From Myxococcales bacterium (GTDB lineage: Bacteria; Myxococcota_A; Polyangia; Nannocystales; Nannocystaceae): a stretch of DNA of 64,000 nucleotides. Shown piece by piece: positions 1 through 7,057 of the stretch. Within the stretch, counting starts at the first letter, position 1. Each line of letters starts with the position of its first letter. The translations under genes were made by a program, and so were the position numbers. The notes under the pieces were generated by a model. It saw only the letters and a program-made list of their open reading frames with translations, had not been told where the DNA came from and did no database searches. Location of the stretch: the NCBI GenBank assembly GCA_020633335.1, contig JACKDU010000001.1:496001-560000 (forward strand), read 5' to 3'.

Positions 1-62
1 ACATGGTCCAGAAGATCGTCGCGCCGGACATGGTCCAGAAGATCGTCGCGCCGGACATGGTC
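1..62 (+). repeat. 27-bp exact tandem repeat inside the truncated gene
   Basis: Units at 3-29 and 30-56 are identical, and a third begins at 57 and diverges after about 6 bases. The period of 27 is a multiple of three and keeps the frame, giving the peptide repeat MVQKIVAPD. The left boundary is outside the window. Confidence 0.85.
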
Positions 63-116
63 GTGAAGACCGAGAACGGGACGACGATCCTCAAGCCCGA
101 GCGGATCCAGAAGTAG
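1..116 (+). CDS. 3' end of an unidentified gene with 9-residue tandem repeats
   Basis: This is the last 38 codons of a gene that enters from the left edge and stops at the TAG at 114-116. The visible protein has two exact copies of MVQKIVAPD followed by MVVKTENGTTILKPERIQK. The two copies are identical at the DNA level (27 bp, 3-29 and 30-56), and the bases before position 3 fit the end of a further copy, so the repeat probably continues leftwards. The tail is charged and hydrophilic. I do not recognise a family. The open frame, the in-phase repeat and the stop support coding; start and length cannot be seen. Confidence 0.55.
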   Translation, partial: MVQKIVAPDMVQKIVAPDMVVKTENGTTILKPERIQK

Positions 117-180
117 CCAGCGCCGTCTCTCGCCGCTGATGGCCGCAGCGGGCGGCAGGACCTGCTATATGTCGCCGCCG

Positions 181-1284
181 ATGCGCTCCGAGACCCTCCT
201 TCGCCCGCTCTCGTTCCGCTGCGGCGCCGTCGCCCGCAACCGGATCGCCCTCGCGCCGCTGACCAACCAGCAGAGCCACGCCGACGGCACCCTCGGCGAG
301 GACGAGCTCCGCTGGCTCGAGCGGCGGGCGGCGGGCGGCTTCGGCCTGGTCGAGACCTGCGCCGCCCACGTCCGCGCCGACGGCCAGGGCTTCCCCGGGC
401 AGCTCGGGATCTTCGGCGATCAGCACCTCCCGGGCCTGGAGCGCCTCGCCGGGGCGATCGCCGAGCGGGGCGCGCTCGGGGTGGTCCAGCTCTACCACGG
501 CGGCGCCCGCTCGCCGGCGGCGCTGATCGGCGCGGAGCCCTGGAGCGCGAGCGCGATCGCCGAGGCGCGGCCGGGCTTTGAGCCCGCGCGGGCGGCGAGC
601 GAGGCCGAGCTCGGCCAGGTGATCGACGACTTCGCGGCGGCGGCCAGGCGCGCGGCCCGGGCGGGCTTCGCCGGGGTCGAGCTCCACGGCGCCCACGGCT
701 ACCTCTTCACCCAGTTCCTCTCGCGCGAGCTCAACCGCCGCGAGGATCGCTGGGGCGGCGATCTCCCCGGCCGCGCCCGCCTCCTCCGCGAGGCGACCCA
801 GGCGGTGCGGGCCGCGGTCCCTTCGGGCTTCATCGTCGGCGCCCGCCTCTCGCCCGAGGACTTCGCCTTCGTCCGCGGCCTCGACCTCGACGAGAGCCTC
901 GAGGTCGCCGCCTGGCTCGCCGCGGACGGCGTCGACTTCGTCCACCTCTCGCTCTGGGACGCGACCAGGATGACCACGAAGCGGCCGGAGGAGCACCCGC
1001 TCCCGCTCTTCCGCGCCCGCCTGCCGGAGGCGGTCCGGCTGATCGCCGCCGGGGCGATCTGGACGGTCGACGACGCCGAGCGGGCGCTCGCCCGCGGGGC
1101 CGACATGGTCGCGCTCGGCAAGGCGGCGATCCTCAACCCCGATTGGCCGCGCGAGGCCGCCGAGGACCCGGGCTTCACGCCCGAGCGCGGCCCGATGAGC
1201 CCCGACGAGCTCGCAGCCCGGGCCGTGAGCCCGGTCTTCGTCGACTACCTCCGGCGCTTCCGCGGCCTGGTCGCCGAGACCTAG
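181..1284 (+). CDS. NADH:flavin oxidoreductase, Old Yellow Enzyme family
   Basis: The product is an FMN-dependent TIM-barrel ene-reductase of about 367 residues, the usual single-domain OYE length. Recognisable features are the N-terminal APLTNQQS strand, the paired active-site histidines in HGAH (about residues 169-172) followed by YLFTQFLS and the Arg/Glu/Asp-rich NRREDRWGG, and the C-terminal glycine-rich FMN-phosphate region (ARGADMVALGKAAI). It probably reduces activated C=C bonds with NAD(P)H; the substrate is unknown. In-frame ATGs also exist at 139 and 169. I prefer 181 because an AT-rich TGCTATAT box lies just before it, as at other genes here, and no ribosome binding site precedes the earlier ATGs. 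It stands alone on the plus strand. Confidence 0.9.
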   Translation: MRSETLLRPLSFRCGAVARNRIALAPLTNQQSHADGTLGEDELRWLERRAAGGFGLVETCAAHVRADGQGFPGQLGIFGDQHLPGLERLAGAIAERGALGVVQLYHGGARSPAALIGAEPWSASAIAEARPGFEPARAASEAELGQVIDDFAAAARRAARAGFAGVELHGAHGYLFTQFLSRELNRREDRWGGDLPGRARLLREATQAVRAAVPSGFIVGARLSPEDFAFVRGLDLDESLEVAAWLAADGVDFVHLSLWDATRMTTKRPEEHPLPLFRARLPEAVRLIAAGAIWTVDDAERALARGADMVALGKAAILNPDWPREAAEDPGFTPERGPMSPDELAARAVSPVFVDYLRRFRGLVAET

Positions 1285-1345
1285 CGTCCGCGTCCGCGTC
1301 CGCGGCGACGAGCGGCGCCCGCCGATGCTGCGCTGCGTCCGAGGA

Positions 1346-1435
1346 CTGGTCGAAGGGACATGATATCCGCTCGCCATCGCGGTCAACGGCCTGGTCGAAG
1401 GGGCATGTTGCCCGCTCGCCCTCGCGGTCAGCGGC
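1346..1435. repeat. 45-bp imperfect tandem duplication
   Basis: Units 1346-1390 and 1391-1435 share the blocks CTGGTCGAAGGG, CATG, CCGCTCGCC and TCGCGGTCA in the same order and spacing. The length is a multiple of three. Read on the minus strand, the two units give 15-residue peptides with the shared core CPFDQ and only conservative changes, but no credible start precedes them. Confidence 0.8.
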
Positions 1436-1483
1436 CGCGACGCGGCTCGGGCGAGCCCGGTCGGCGGCGACGATCGCCGCGCC

Positions 1484-1519
1484 GAAAAACAAGGGGCCCG
1501 AGCGAACCGCTCGAGCCCC
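1484..1519 (-). terminator. Rho-independent terminator of the micro-gene
   Basis: A 12-bp stem with one mismatch (1493-1504 against 1508-1519) and a 3-base loop is followed, in minus-strand direction, by TTGTTTTTC at 1492-1484. It lies about 20 bases downstream of the micro-gene stop and is one of the few textbook U-tract terminators in the window. Confidence 0.8.
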
Positions 1520-1539
1520 CTCTCGGATCGCGTCGCGGG

Positions 1540-1599
1540 CTAGTGGTCGACGATGTCGGCCTTGCCAGGGCCGGCCTTGACCTTGCTCTTGATCTTCAT
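1540..1599 (-). CDS. 19-residue micro-protein MKIKSKVKAGPGKADIVDH
   Basis: A complete 19-codon frame has a strong ribosome binding site (GGAGG at 1605-1609, five bases before the ATG) and is followed at once by a rho-independent terminator. The predicted peptide is MKIKSKVKAGPGKADIVDH: a Lys-rich N-terminal half, a VKAG motif, then an acidic/His end. It has no signal peptide and no Cys. The combination of ribosome binding site, clean frame and terminator makes translation likely despite the size. I recall short uncharacterised bacterial peptides with an N-terminal K-x-K-x-x-VKAG pattern, but cannot verify the relationship. It follows ribonuclease Z on the same strand with a 104-base gap, so it could be the distal part of that transcript. 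Function unknown. Confidence 0.6.
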   Translation of the reverse strand: MKIKSKVKAGPGKADIVDH

Positions 1600-1703
1600 G
1601 GAAACCTCCGGGTCGGCGGCATCCTACATGTCGGTGAAGACCGCGAAAACGCGGCCCTGGGGCCGAATTGGCGGCTCTCGGGCCGGGCGCGGCGGCGCTC
1701 GGC

Positions 1704-2624
1704 CTAGCTCGCCTTCTGCCGCTTGGGCACCGGGATCGTGTCGCCGTCGCGGGCGGCGACCGCGTCGGCGTGGATCTCCCGGGCCTCGGCGACGAAGGGC
1801 TTGGTCGACTGGTAGCGCTGCGAGAAGTGGGTGAGGACGAGGCGCCGCGCGCCCGCGTCGCGGGCGAGGATCGCCGCCTCGCGGGCGGTCATGTGGCCGT
1901 TGGCGTGGGCCTTGTCGGCGTCCTCGTCGAGGTAGGTCGACTCGCAGACCAGGAGGTCGACGCCGCGCGCGAGCTCGAAGGCGTTGTCGCAGAGGCGGGT
2001 GTCCATGATGAACGCCATCGACTGCCCCGGGCGCTCGACGCTGACCTCCTCGACCTTGACGATCCGATCGCCGACCCGCACCTGGCCGTCGCGGAGGAGC
2101 TCGCCGACCGCCGGCCCGCGGAGCCCGGCGGCCGCCAGCTTCTCCGGGAGCATCGTCCGGCTGCCGCGCTCCTGGAGGCGGTAGCCCCAGGCGTCGACGC
2201 CGTGGTCGAGGGGGAGGGTGCGGAGCGAGAGCTCGCCGCTCTCGAAGAGCTCGCCGGGGGCGTTGATCGGGTGGGCCTCGATGTGGCTGACGTCGTGGAA
2301 GATCGACGCCCGCCGCAGGCGGTCGTAGTACACCTGCCCCGACCCCGGGTAGTAGACGTGGACGGTCTGCGGCACCCGATCGAGCGAGATCCGCTGGACC
2401 ATCGACGCGAAGCCGAGGCAGTGGTCGCCGTGGAAGTGGGTGATGCAGATCCGGGTGATCATCGACGCGGTCACCCCGGGGACGATCATCTGGCGCTGGG
2501 TGCCCTCGCCGGGATCGAACAAGATCCCCTCGGCGTCCCAACGGAGGAAGTAGCCGTTGTGGTTGCGGTAGCGGGTGGGCACCTGGCTGGCGGTGCCGAG
2601 GACGACGAGCTCGCGGGCGGACAT
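1704..2624 (-). CDS. rnz: Ribonuclease Z (tRNA 3' endonuclease)
   Basis: This cytoplasmic metallo-beta-lactamase-fold endonuclease trims the 3' trailer of pre-tRNAs. The protein has 306 residues, typical of the short bacterial form. The zinc motif HFHGDH is at residues 63-68. Later metal ligands fit the His in LPLDHGVDAWGYR, the Asp in FIMDTRL and the His in LTHFSQRY near the C-terminus. The glycine-rich GEGTQRQ region near residue 40 is also typical. A TATCCT box lies 16 bases before the ATG with no clear ribosome binding site. It is divergent from the secreted-protein gene on the plus strand. Confidence 0.95.
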   Translation of the reverse strand: MSARELVVLGTASQVPTRYRNHNGYFLRWDAEGILFDPGEGTQRQMIVPGVTASMITRICITHFHGDHCLGFASMVQRISLDRVPQTVHVYYPGSGQVYYDRLRRASIFHDVSHIEAHPINAPGELFESGELSLRTLPLDHGVDAWGYRLQERGSRTMLPEKLAAAGLRGPAVGELLRDGQVRVGDRIVKVEEVSVERPGQSMAFIMDTRLCDNAFELARGVDLLVCESTYLDEDADKAHANGHMTAREAAILARDAGARRLVLTHFSQRYQSTKPFVAEAREIHADAVAARDGDTIPVPKRQKAS

Positions 2625-2746
2625 CGGCGGATTCGCCCGGAGGATAACCCCGTGCGCGCTGGCGCCGCCTGCGATCGTCGAGATCGCCCGAATTTTGATC
2701 TGTGGGGCCCGCGGGTGTTTGTTGGGGGCAGCCCAGGAGCCCCGCC

Positions 2747-3232
2747 ATGCTCGCGTCCCTGCTCACCTCCGTGATCGCCTCCGCCTCGCCGGGCTACGGC
2801 CCGTCGTTCGTCGGCGTCGGCCTCACCTGCGCGGGCGCCGATCTCGGGTCCGCGCGGGCGACGCTCTCGATCGACACCTCGAGCCTGCGGGAGGCCGGCG
2901 CCGGCCCTGCGGTCGCCCGTCAGCTCCGCGGACGCGGCGACGCCCTCCTCCGGCAGGCGGCGATCACGCCGCTCGGCGGCGCCTGGGACCCGGTGGTGGC
3001 GATCACGATTCGACCGCTCCAGGGCGCGGCGATCGGCTACGCGACGACGGTCGCGGTCGAGGAGCGCGGCCATGCGCGCCCCGAGGCCTCGCTCGATCTC
3101 CGCTGCGAGCTCTGCACCGAGGGCGAGCTGGTGAGCCAGGTCGTCGACGCGCTCGCCGAGCTCCTGCCGCGGATCGCCGTCGGCGGGATCGACGAGGCGG
3201 TCGCCGGGGCGGCGCTCGCCCGCGCTCGTTGA
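2747..3232 (+). CDS. Hypothetical protein with possible signal peptide
   Basis: I do not recognise a family. The ATG at 2747 is chosen because AGGAG lies seven bases upstream (2735-2739); an upstream in-frame start at 2702 lacks such a site. The 161-residue product starts with a short hydrophobic stretch (MLASLLTSVIASASPG) that could be a signal peptide. Two cysteines (LRCELC) follow residue 120, and the rest is Ala/Leu-rich with mixed charge. It is divergent from rnz and may be periplasmic. Codon use matches its neighbours. Confidence 0.6.
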   Translation: MLASLLTSVIASASPGYGPSFVGVGLTCAGADLGSARATLSIDTSSLREAGAGPAVARQLRGRGDALLRQAAITPLGGAWDPVVAITIRPLQGAAIGYATTVAVEERGHARPEASLDLRCELCTEGELVSQVVDALAELLPRIAVGGIDEAVAGAALARAR

Positions 3233-3347
3233 GCTCCTTCGCAGGGCGCTGCGCATCGGAGGTCCCGGGAGGCCTCGCGGCCGGGATGCGAGGGATCGCG
3301 GCGGGCCGCGGGTCGGAAGCGTGGCGATCGCCGCCTGGCGCCTCTGC

Positions 3348-3353
3348 TACGAT
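3348..3353 (+). promoter_or_regulatory. Extended -10 box TGC-TACGAT of the lipoprotein gene
   Basis: TACGAT preceded by TGC ends 10 bases before the ATG at 3364. There is no Shine-Dalgarno sequence. This predicts a leader of about four bases. Confidence 0.5.
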
Positions 3354-3363
3354 CGCCGGCGCG

Positions 3364-4476
3364 ATGGCACTGCCCCTCCGCGCGCTCGTCTCCGGCGTCT
3401 CGGCGCCCGGGCTCGCGTTGGCGGCGGCGCTCGGGCTCGCCGCCTGTCAGGGGGGCGGCGGCGGCGGGGTGACGCCGCCGATGATCGAGCTCCGCCTCGT
3501 CCCCTGCGACGTCGGCGGGTCGCCGGGATCGATGCGCCTGGTGATCGAGGCGTTCGACGCCGGGGGCGCGCGGGTCGGCGACGCCGGCGGCGGGGCCTCG
3601 ACGCTGAGCGCGGCCGATCTCGCCGATGGCCTCGTCACCGCCGGCTACCGCCCGCCGGCGGGCGCGGTCGCGGCGACCTTCACGATCGCGTGGTTCGCCG
3701 GCGCCAGCGCGGGGGCGCTCAGCGAGAGCGACCACGTCGTGGTCCTGCCGAAGCTCCCCCTGCCGGCGCTCGGCGAGGCGCTCGAGCTCCCGGCGCTCGG
3801 CTGCATGCCGCTGGTCCCCGGGACCACCAGCGAGGGGACGACGAGCGGCAGCGGCAGCGCGAGCGAGGGGACGACGAGCGCGGGGACGAGCGACACCGGG
3901 AGCACGAGCGCCGGATCGACGAGCGATGGGACGACGAGCGCGGGGACGAGCGACACCAGCACCGGCGGCGACACGACCGGGACGGGGACCGGCACGAGCA
4001 CGGGCACGGGCACCGGCACGAGCACGGGGACGGGCACGGGGATGGGCACCGACACCGGGACCACCGGCGGCGATCCGCCGATGGACGGGCTCCCCTGCGA
4101 TCCCGACCTCGACCCCGAGCCGGTCTGCGTGACCCCGGGCCCCGGCGAGGTCGGCGAGCTCCTCGCCTGCGCGATGGTCGGCGACGTCTGGGTCTGGCAG
4201 GAGAGCGCGGCCGCCCTCTGCGACGGGGCCTGCGCGACGCCGATCTACGGCTTCGAGGGCGGGGTCGCGGTCGGCTGCAGCGGCAACGGGAGCGGCCTCG
4301 CCTGGGGTTGCCTCTGCGGCGAGGGGATCGGCGACAAGCCCTGCGTCCCCGCGGACACCAAGTGCGCGCTCGAGGGGATGGATGAGGCGCTCTACCTCTG
4401 CCTCAAGGGCGCGCTGCTCAAGGGGATCTGCCCCGGCCTCTGCGTCGGCGATCCGCAGCCGATCTGCGCGCCCTAG
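3364..4476 (+). CDS. Cys-rich lipoprotein with Thr/Ser/Gly linker
   Basis: The product has about 370 residues and a lipoprotein signal peptide: basic start, hydrophobic core, lipobox LAAC with Cys28, then a poly-Gly run. An N-terminal beta-rich domain (about 35-150) is followed by a roughly 90-residue linker made almost only of Thr, Ser, Gly and some Asp/Glu (about 155-240), then a C-terminal domain with a dozen cysteines that probably form disulfides. This architecture of lipid anchor, TSG-rich spacer and Cys-rich head is common in myxobacterial surface proteins of the Nannocystis group. No enzyme motif is visible. The start is fixed by the promoter box immediately upstream. The stop overlaps that of the convergent Rieske gene by three or four bases. 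Confidence 0.85.
   Translation: MALPLRALVSGVSAPGLALAAALGLAACQGGGGGGVTPPMIELRLVPCDVGGSPGSMRLVIEAFDAGGARVGDAGGGASTLSAADLADGLVTAGYRPPAGAVAATFTIAWFAGASAGALSESDHVVVLPKLPLPALGEALELPALGCMPLVPGTTSEGTTSGSGSASEGTTSAGTSDTGSTSAGSTSDGTTSAGTSDTSTGGDTTGTGTGTSTGTGTGTSTGTGTGMGTDTGTTGGDPPMDGLPCDPDLDPEPVCVTPGPGEVGELLACAMVGDVWVWQESAAALCDGACATPIYGFEGGVAVGCSGNGSGLAWGCLCGEGIGDKPCVPADTKCALEGMDEALYLCLKGALLKGICPGLCVGDPQPICAP
3817..4075 (+). repeat. Degenerate repeat encoding Thr/Ser/Gly linker
   Basis: Recurring hexamer-like units (ACGAGC, GGGACG, GGCACC) encode short Thr-Ser, Gly-Thr and Thr-Gly blocks. The array is imperfect and in phase with the lipoprotein. Confidence 0.8.
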
Positions 4477-5519
4477 CCGGCCTCGCCGGGGGCCTCGTCC
4501 GGGGCCTCGCCGCCGGTCCGCTCGGCGCTCCACTCGAGGCCCCAGCCGCGCTCGCGGAGGCACTCGCGGCGGAGCTTGCGGAAGACCAGCGGCAGCGCGT
4601 CGCTCTTGACGTGGACCTCATCGGACATGTCCATGGGGACAGCATGTGGGCGCTCCGACTCGACGATGGGCTGGTCCTCCTCGAAGATCTGCAGGGTCCG
4701 CGCGCGGGCGTTGCCGTCGGCCCAGGCGCCCTTGAAGAAGTCGCGGAGCATGATCCAGAGGGTGAGCGTGTGCTCCTCGTCGATCGGCACGTTGGAGTTG
4801 AAGATCACCATCTTCATCCGCCCGAGGTCGAGGTCGAGGCGGGTGACGCTGGGCATGTAGAAGCCGGTGCGGGTCTTCACCGGCGGCCGCTCGCGCGGGA
4901 GCACCAGCGACCAGAGCCCGCCGGGCGGCGGCGCGACCAGCTCGACCGACGCGCTCGCCCCCCACGGGTGGTGCTCGATCGCGTACTCGTCGACCTGCGG
5001 GCGCTCGGGGTTGCCGAAGGTCCGGGCGTGGACGAAGGGCGCGTGGGCGATGTCCATCCCGTTCTCGACCACCCGGGTGTAGTGGGCGTTCCAGAGGAAG
5101 GAGCCGTGGAGCGCCCGCCAGCGGCGATCGCCGTACTCCGGGAGCGGCGGGATCGGCGGGCGCTCGGCCTCCGGGAGGTCGCCGACGAAGACCCAGATCC
5201 AGCCGTAGCGCTCCTCGGTCGGGTAGGCGCGGACGTTGGCCTTGCGGGGGATCCGGGCGTCGCCGCGGTTGGCGGGGATCGACGTGCAGGCGCCGGCGGG
5301 GTCGAAGCGCCAGCCGTGGTAGGGGCAGACGACGCAGCCGCCGGCGACCCAGCCCCCCGCCAGCGAGGCGCCGCGGTGGGGGCAGCGATCGTCGAGGCAG
5401 ACCGCTCGACCGGCGCGATCGCGGAAGAGGACGAAGTCATGGCCGAGCATCCGGAGCTTGGCCGGCCGCTCGCCGAGCTCGGCGGCGTGATAGCAGGCGT
5501 ACCAGAAGTTCTTGAGCAT
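4473..5519 (-). CDS. Rieske [2Fe-2S] aromatic-ring/PaO-type oxygenase
   Basis: A 348-residue Rieske non-heme iron oxygenase terminal component. The N-terminal Rieske motif CPHRGASL...CPYHGW supplies the Cys-His pairs near residues 45-70. The mononuclear iron site is NGMDIAHAPFVH (the family's N-x2-D-x2-H-x4-H). It resembles the PaO/VanA-like branch, which hydroxylates or demethylates aromatic or cyclic substrates; a reductase partner must be encoded elsewhere. The start is the ATG at 5519, because MLKNFWYA is the usual beginning of such proteins and a TAGGGT box lies 10 bases upstream. The open frame continues upstream antisense to lysC but is not credible as protein. Convergent with the preceding lipoprotein gene. 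Confidence 0.9.
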   Translation of the reverse strand: MLKNFWYACYHAAELGERPAKLRMLGHDFVLFRDRAGRAVCLDDRCPHRGASLAGGWVAGGCVVCPYHGWRFDPAGACTSIPANRGDARIPRKANVRAYPTEERYGWIWVFVGDLPEAERPPIPPLPEYGDRRWRALHGSFLWNAHYTRVVENGMDIAHAPFVHARTFGNPERPQVDEYAIEHHPWGASASVELVAPPPGGLWSLVLPRERPPVKTRTGFYMPSVTRLDLDLGRMKMVIFNSNVPIDEEHTLTLWIMLRDFFKGAWADGNARARTLQIFEEDQPIVESERPHAVPMDMSDEVHVKSDALPLVFRKLRRECLRERGWGLEWSAERTGGEAPDEAPGEAG

Positions 5520-5529
5520 GGCGCGGATA

Positions 5530-5535
5530 ACCCTA
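5530..5535 (-). promoter_or_regulatory. Putative -10 box GC-TAGGGT of the Rieske gene
   Basis: TAGGGT on the minus strand ends 10 bases before the ATG at 5519, and no ribosome binding site is present. It fits the recurrent short-spaced -10 pattern. Confidence 0.4.
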
Positions 5536-5603
5536 GCGCGCTTTGGCGGGGCGGTGGCCGCTCGGCGCCGCTTTGCGCCCATCCGCGGACGCCTGCGGCG
5601 GAT

Positions 5604-5621
5604 GCGGAGGGTCCCCTCCGC
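5604..5621. terminator. Perfect 8-bp inverted repeat after lysC
   Basis: GCGGAGGG and CCCTCCGC are separated by two bases, 12 bases downstream of the lysC stop. It could be a terminator hairpin, but there is no U tract, so the role is uncertain. Confidence 0.3.
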
Positions 5622-5632
5622 TCGCTGGCGAG

Positions 5633-6958
5633 CTAGCTCGCGTCCTCGAAGAGCACCCGGTGGAGGAGGGGCACCGCCCGCGGGATGTCGGCGTCGTCGA
5701 GGGCCATCGAGAGGTTGATCGAGCCGGCGGCGTGGCTGAGCATCTCGACGTTGACGCCGGCGTCGGCGATCGCCCGGAGGATCCGCGCGCCGATCCCCGG
5801 GGAGGCGGCGATCTGCTGGCCGACGACCACCAGGATCGACTTCCCGGGGTGGATCGCCACCTCGCCGAGCGCCCGCAGCTCGGCGAGCGCGGCCGCGAGC
5901 CCGCGCTGGTCGTGGGTGGTGAAGGAGAGCGAGACCTCGGAGGTCGCGACCATGTCGACGACGATCTCGTGGCGGCCGACCGCGGCGAAGACCTCGGCGA
6001 GGAAGCCGGCCTGCTCGAACATCCGCGTCGAGCTCAGGGTGACGATCGTCTGCCGCTCCTTGTAGGCGATCGAGGTGACCGGCCGCGACGCGCCCGGGGC
6101 CCCGGTGATCACGGTGCCGGGGTGCTCGGGGCGGTTGGTGTTCATCACCCGCACCGGGATCGCCCGGCCCATCGCCGGCAGGAGGGTCGAGGGGTGGAGC
6201 ACCCGCGAGCCGAAGTAGGCGAGCTCGGCGGCCTCGTCGAAGCGCATCGTCGGGATGTTGCGGGCGCCGGCGACGATCCGCGGGTCGGCGCTCATCACCC
6301 CGTCGGTGTCGCTCCAGATCTGGACCTCCTCGGCCCCGAGCGCGGCGCCGACCAGGGTCGCGGTGAGGTCGCTGCCGTTGCGGCCGACCGTGGTGATCTC
6401 GCCGGCCTCGTCGCGGCCGATGAAGCCGGTGACGACCGGCACGACGGCCGCAGGGAGGGCGGCGAAGGCGGCCCGCATCTGCCCCTCGTAGCCGAGGAGC
6501 GGCCGCGCCCGCCCGAAGTGCGAGTCGGTGAGGAAGCCGAGGTCCCACACGTCGTGGGCGGCCGCTGGCACCCCGTTGCGGGTCATGAAGTCGGCGATCA
6601 CCCGCACCGCCATCCGCTCGCCGAAGCTCGAGATGTAGTCGAGGCTGCGGGGGCTCAGCTCCTTGACCAGGCGGATCCCGCGGAGGAGATCGCGGATCTC
6701 GGCGAAGAAGGGCTCGAGGAGCGCGGCCGGGCAGCCGAGCTCGGCCGCGATCGCCCGCTGGCGCTCGATCACCGGGTAGGGCCCGCGATCGCCCCGCTGG
6801 GCCGCCTTCGCGGCCGCGACCAGGCCGTCGGTGATCCCCTTGTGGGCGGAGGAGATGACGACCGGGCGGCGATCGACGCGGGCGCGGACGATCTCGGTGA
6901 CCTTGGCGATTTGCGGGCGGTCGGCGACCGACGAGCCGCCGAACTTCATGACGATCAT
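5633..6958 (-). CDS. lysC: Aspartokinase (LysC-type, tandem ACT)
   Basis: ATP:aspartate 4-phosphotransferase, the first step to lysine, threonine, methionine and diaminopimelate. The protein has 441 residues. The kinase signature VMKFGGSSVAD is at the N-terminus. The substrate-binding strands VISSAHKGIT, SFGERMAVR and VGRNGSDLTATL follow, then the nucleotide-binding region near IWSDTDGV. Two C-terminal ACT domains (about 295-441) provide feedback control. The sequence after the kinase domain (TLSSTRMFEQAGFLAEVF) resembles E. coli LysC more than the two-subunit Gram-positive type. GGAGG lies six bases before the ATG at 6958, and a TAGTCT -10-like box lies at 6980-6985. It stands alone, so regulation is probably mostly allosteric. 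Confidence 0.95.
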   Translation of the reverse strand: MIVMKFGGSSVADRPQIAKVTEIVRARVDRRPVVISSAHKGITDGLVAAAKAAQRGDRGPYPVIERQRAIAAELGCPAALLEPFFAEIRDLLRGIRLVKELSPRSLDYISSFGERMAVRVIADFMTRNGVPAAAHDVWDLGFLTDSHFGRARPLLGYEGQMRAAFAALPAAVVPVVTGFIGRDEAGEITTVGRNGSDLTATLVGAALGAEEVQIWSDTDGVMSADPRIVAGARNIPTMRFDEAAELAYFGSRVLHPSTLLPAMGRAIPVRVMNTNRPEHPGTVITGAPGASRPVTSIAYKERQTIVTLSSTRMFEQAGFLAEVFAAVGRHEIVVDMVATSEVSLSFTTHDQRGLAAALAELRALGEVAIHPGKSILVVVGQQIAASPGIGARILRAIADAGVNVEMLSHAAGSINLSMALDDADIPRAVPLLHRVLFEDAS

Positions 6959-7057
6959 GGAGGGCCTCCGGGGGCGTGGAGACTACACCGCGGTGGGGGC
7001 CGCGTGCGGTGAGAAAGGTGTCCGAGGCGCGTCGGTCGAGGACGCGATCAACCTCGC

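Larger units (their letters stand above)
1285..1539. other. Gene-free stretch with repeats and a terminator
   Basis: It starts with a short CGTCCG run after the oxidoreductase stop, holds a 45-bp imperfect tandem duplication (1346-1435), and ends in the terminator of the micro-gene on the minus strand. Open frames here give low-complexity protein and I do not believe them. Confidence 0.6.

Noticed and set aside
1175..1492. Minus-strand frame covering the 45-bp duplication
   Set aside because: It would begin inside the terminator of the micro-gene and mostly lies antisense to the oxidoreductase.
5520..6548. Open frame extending the Rieske gene upstream
   Set aside because: It overlaps lysC in another frame and reads as Arg/Pro-rich nonsense; MLKNFWYA at 5519 is a normal family start.
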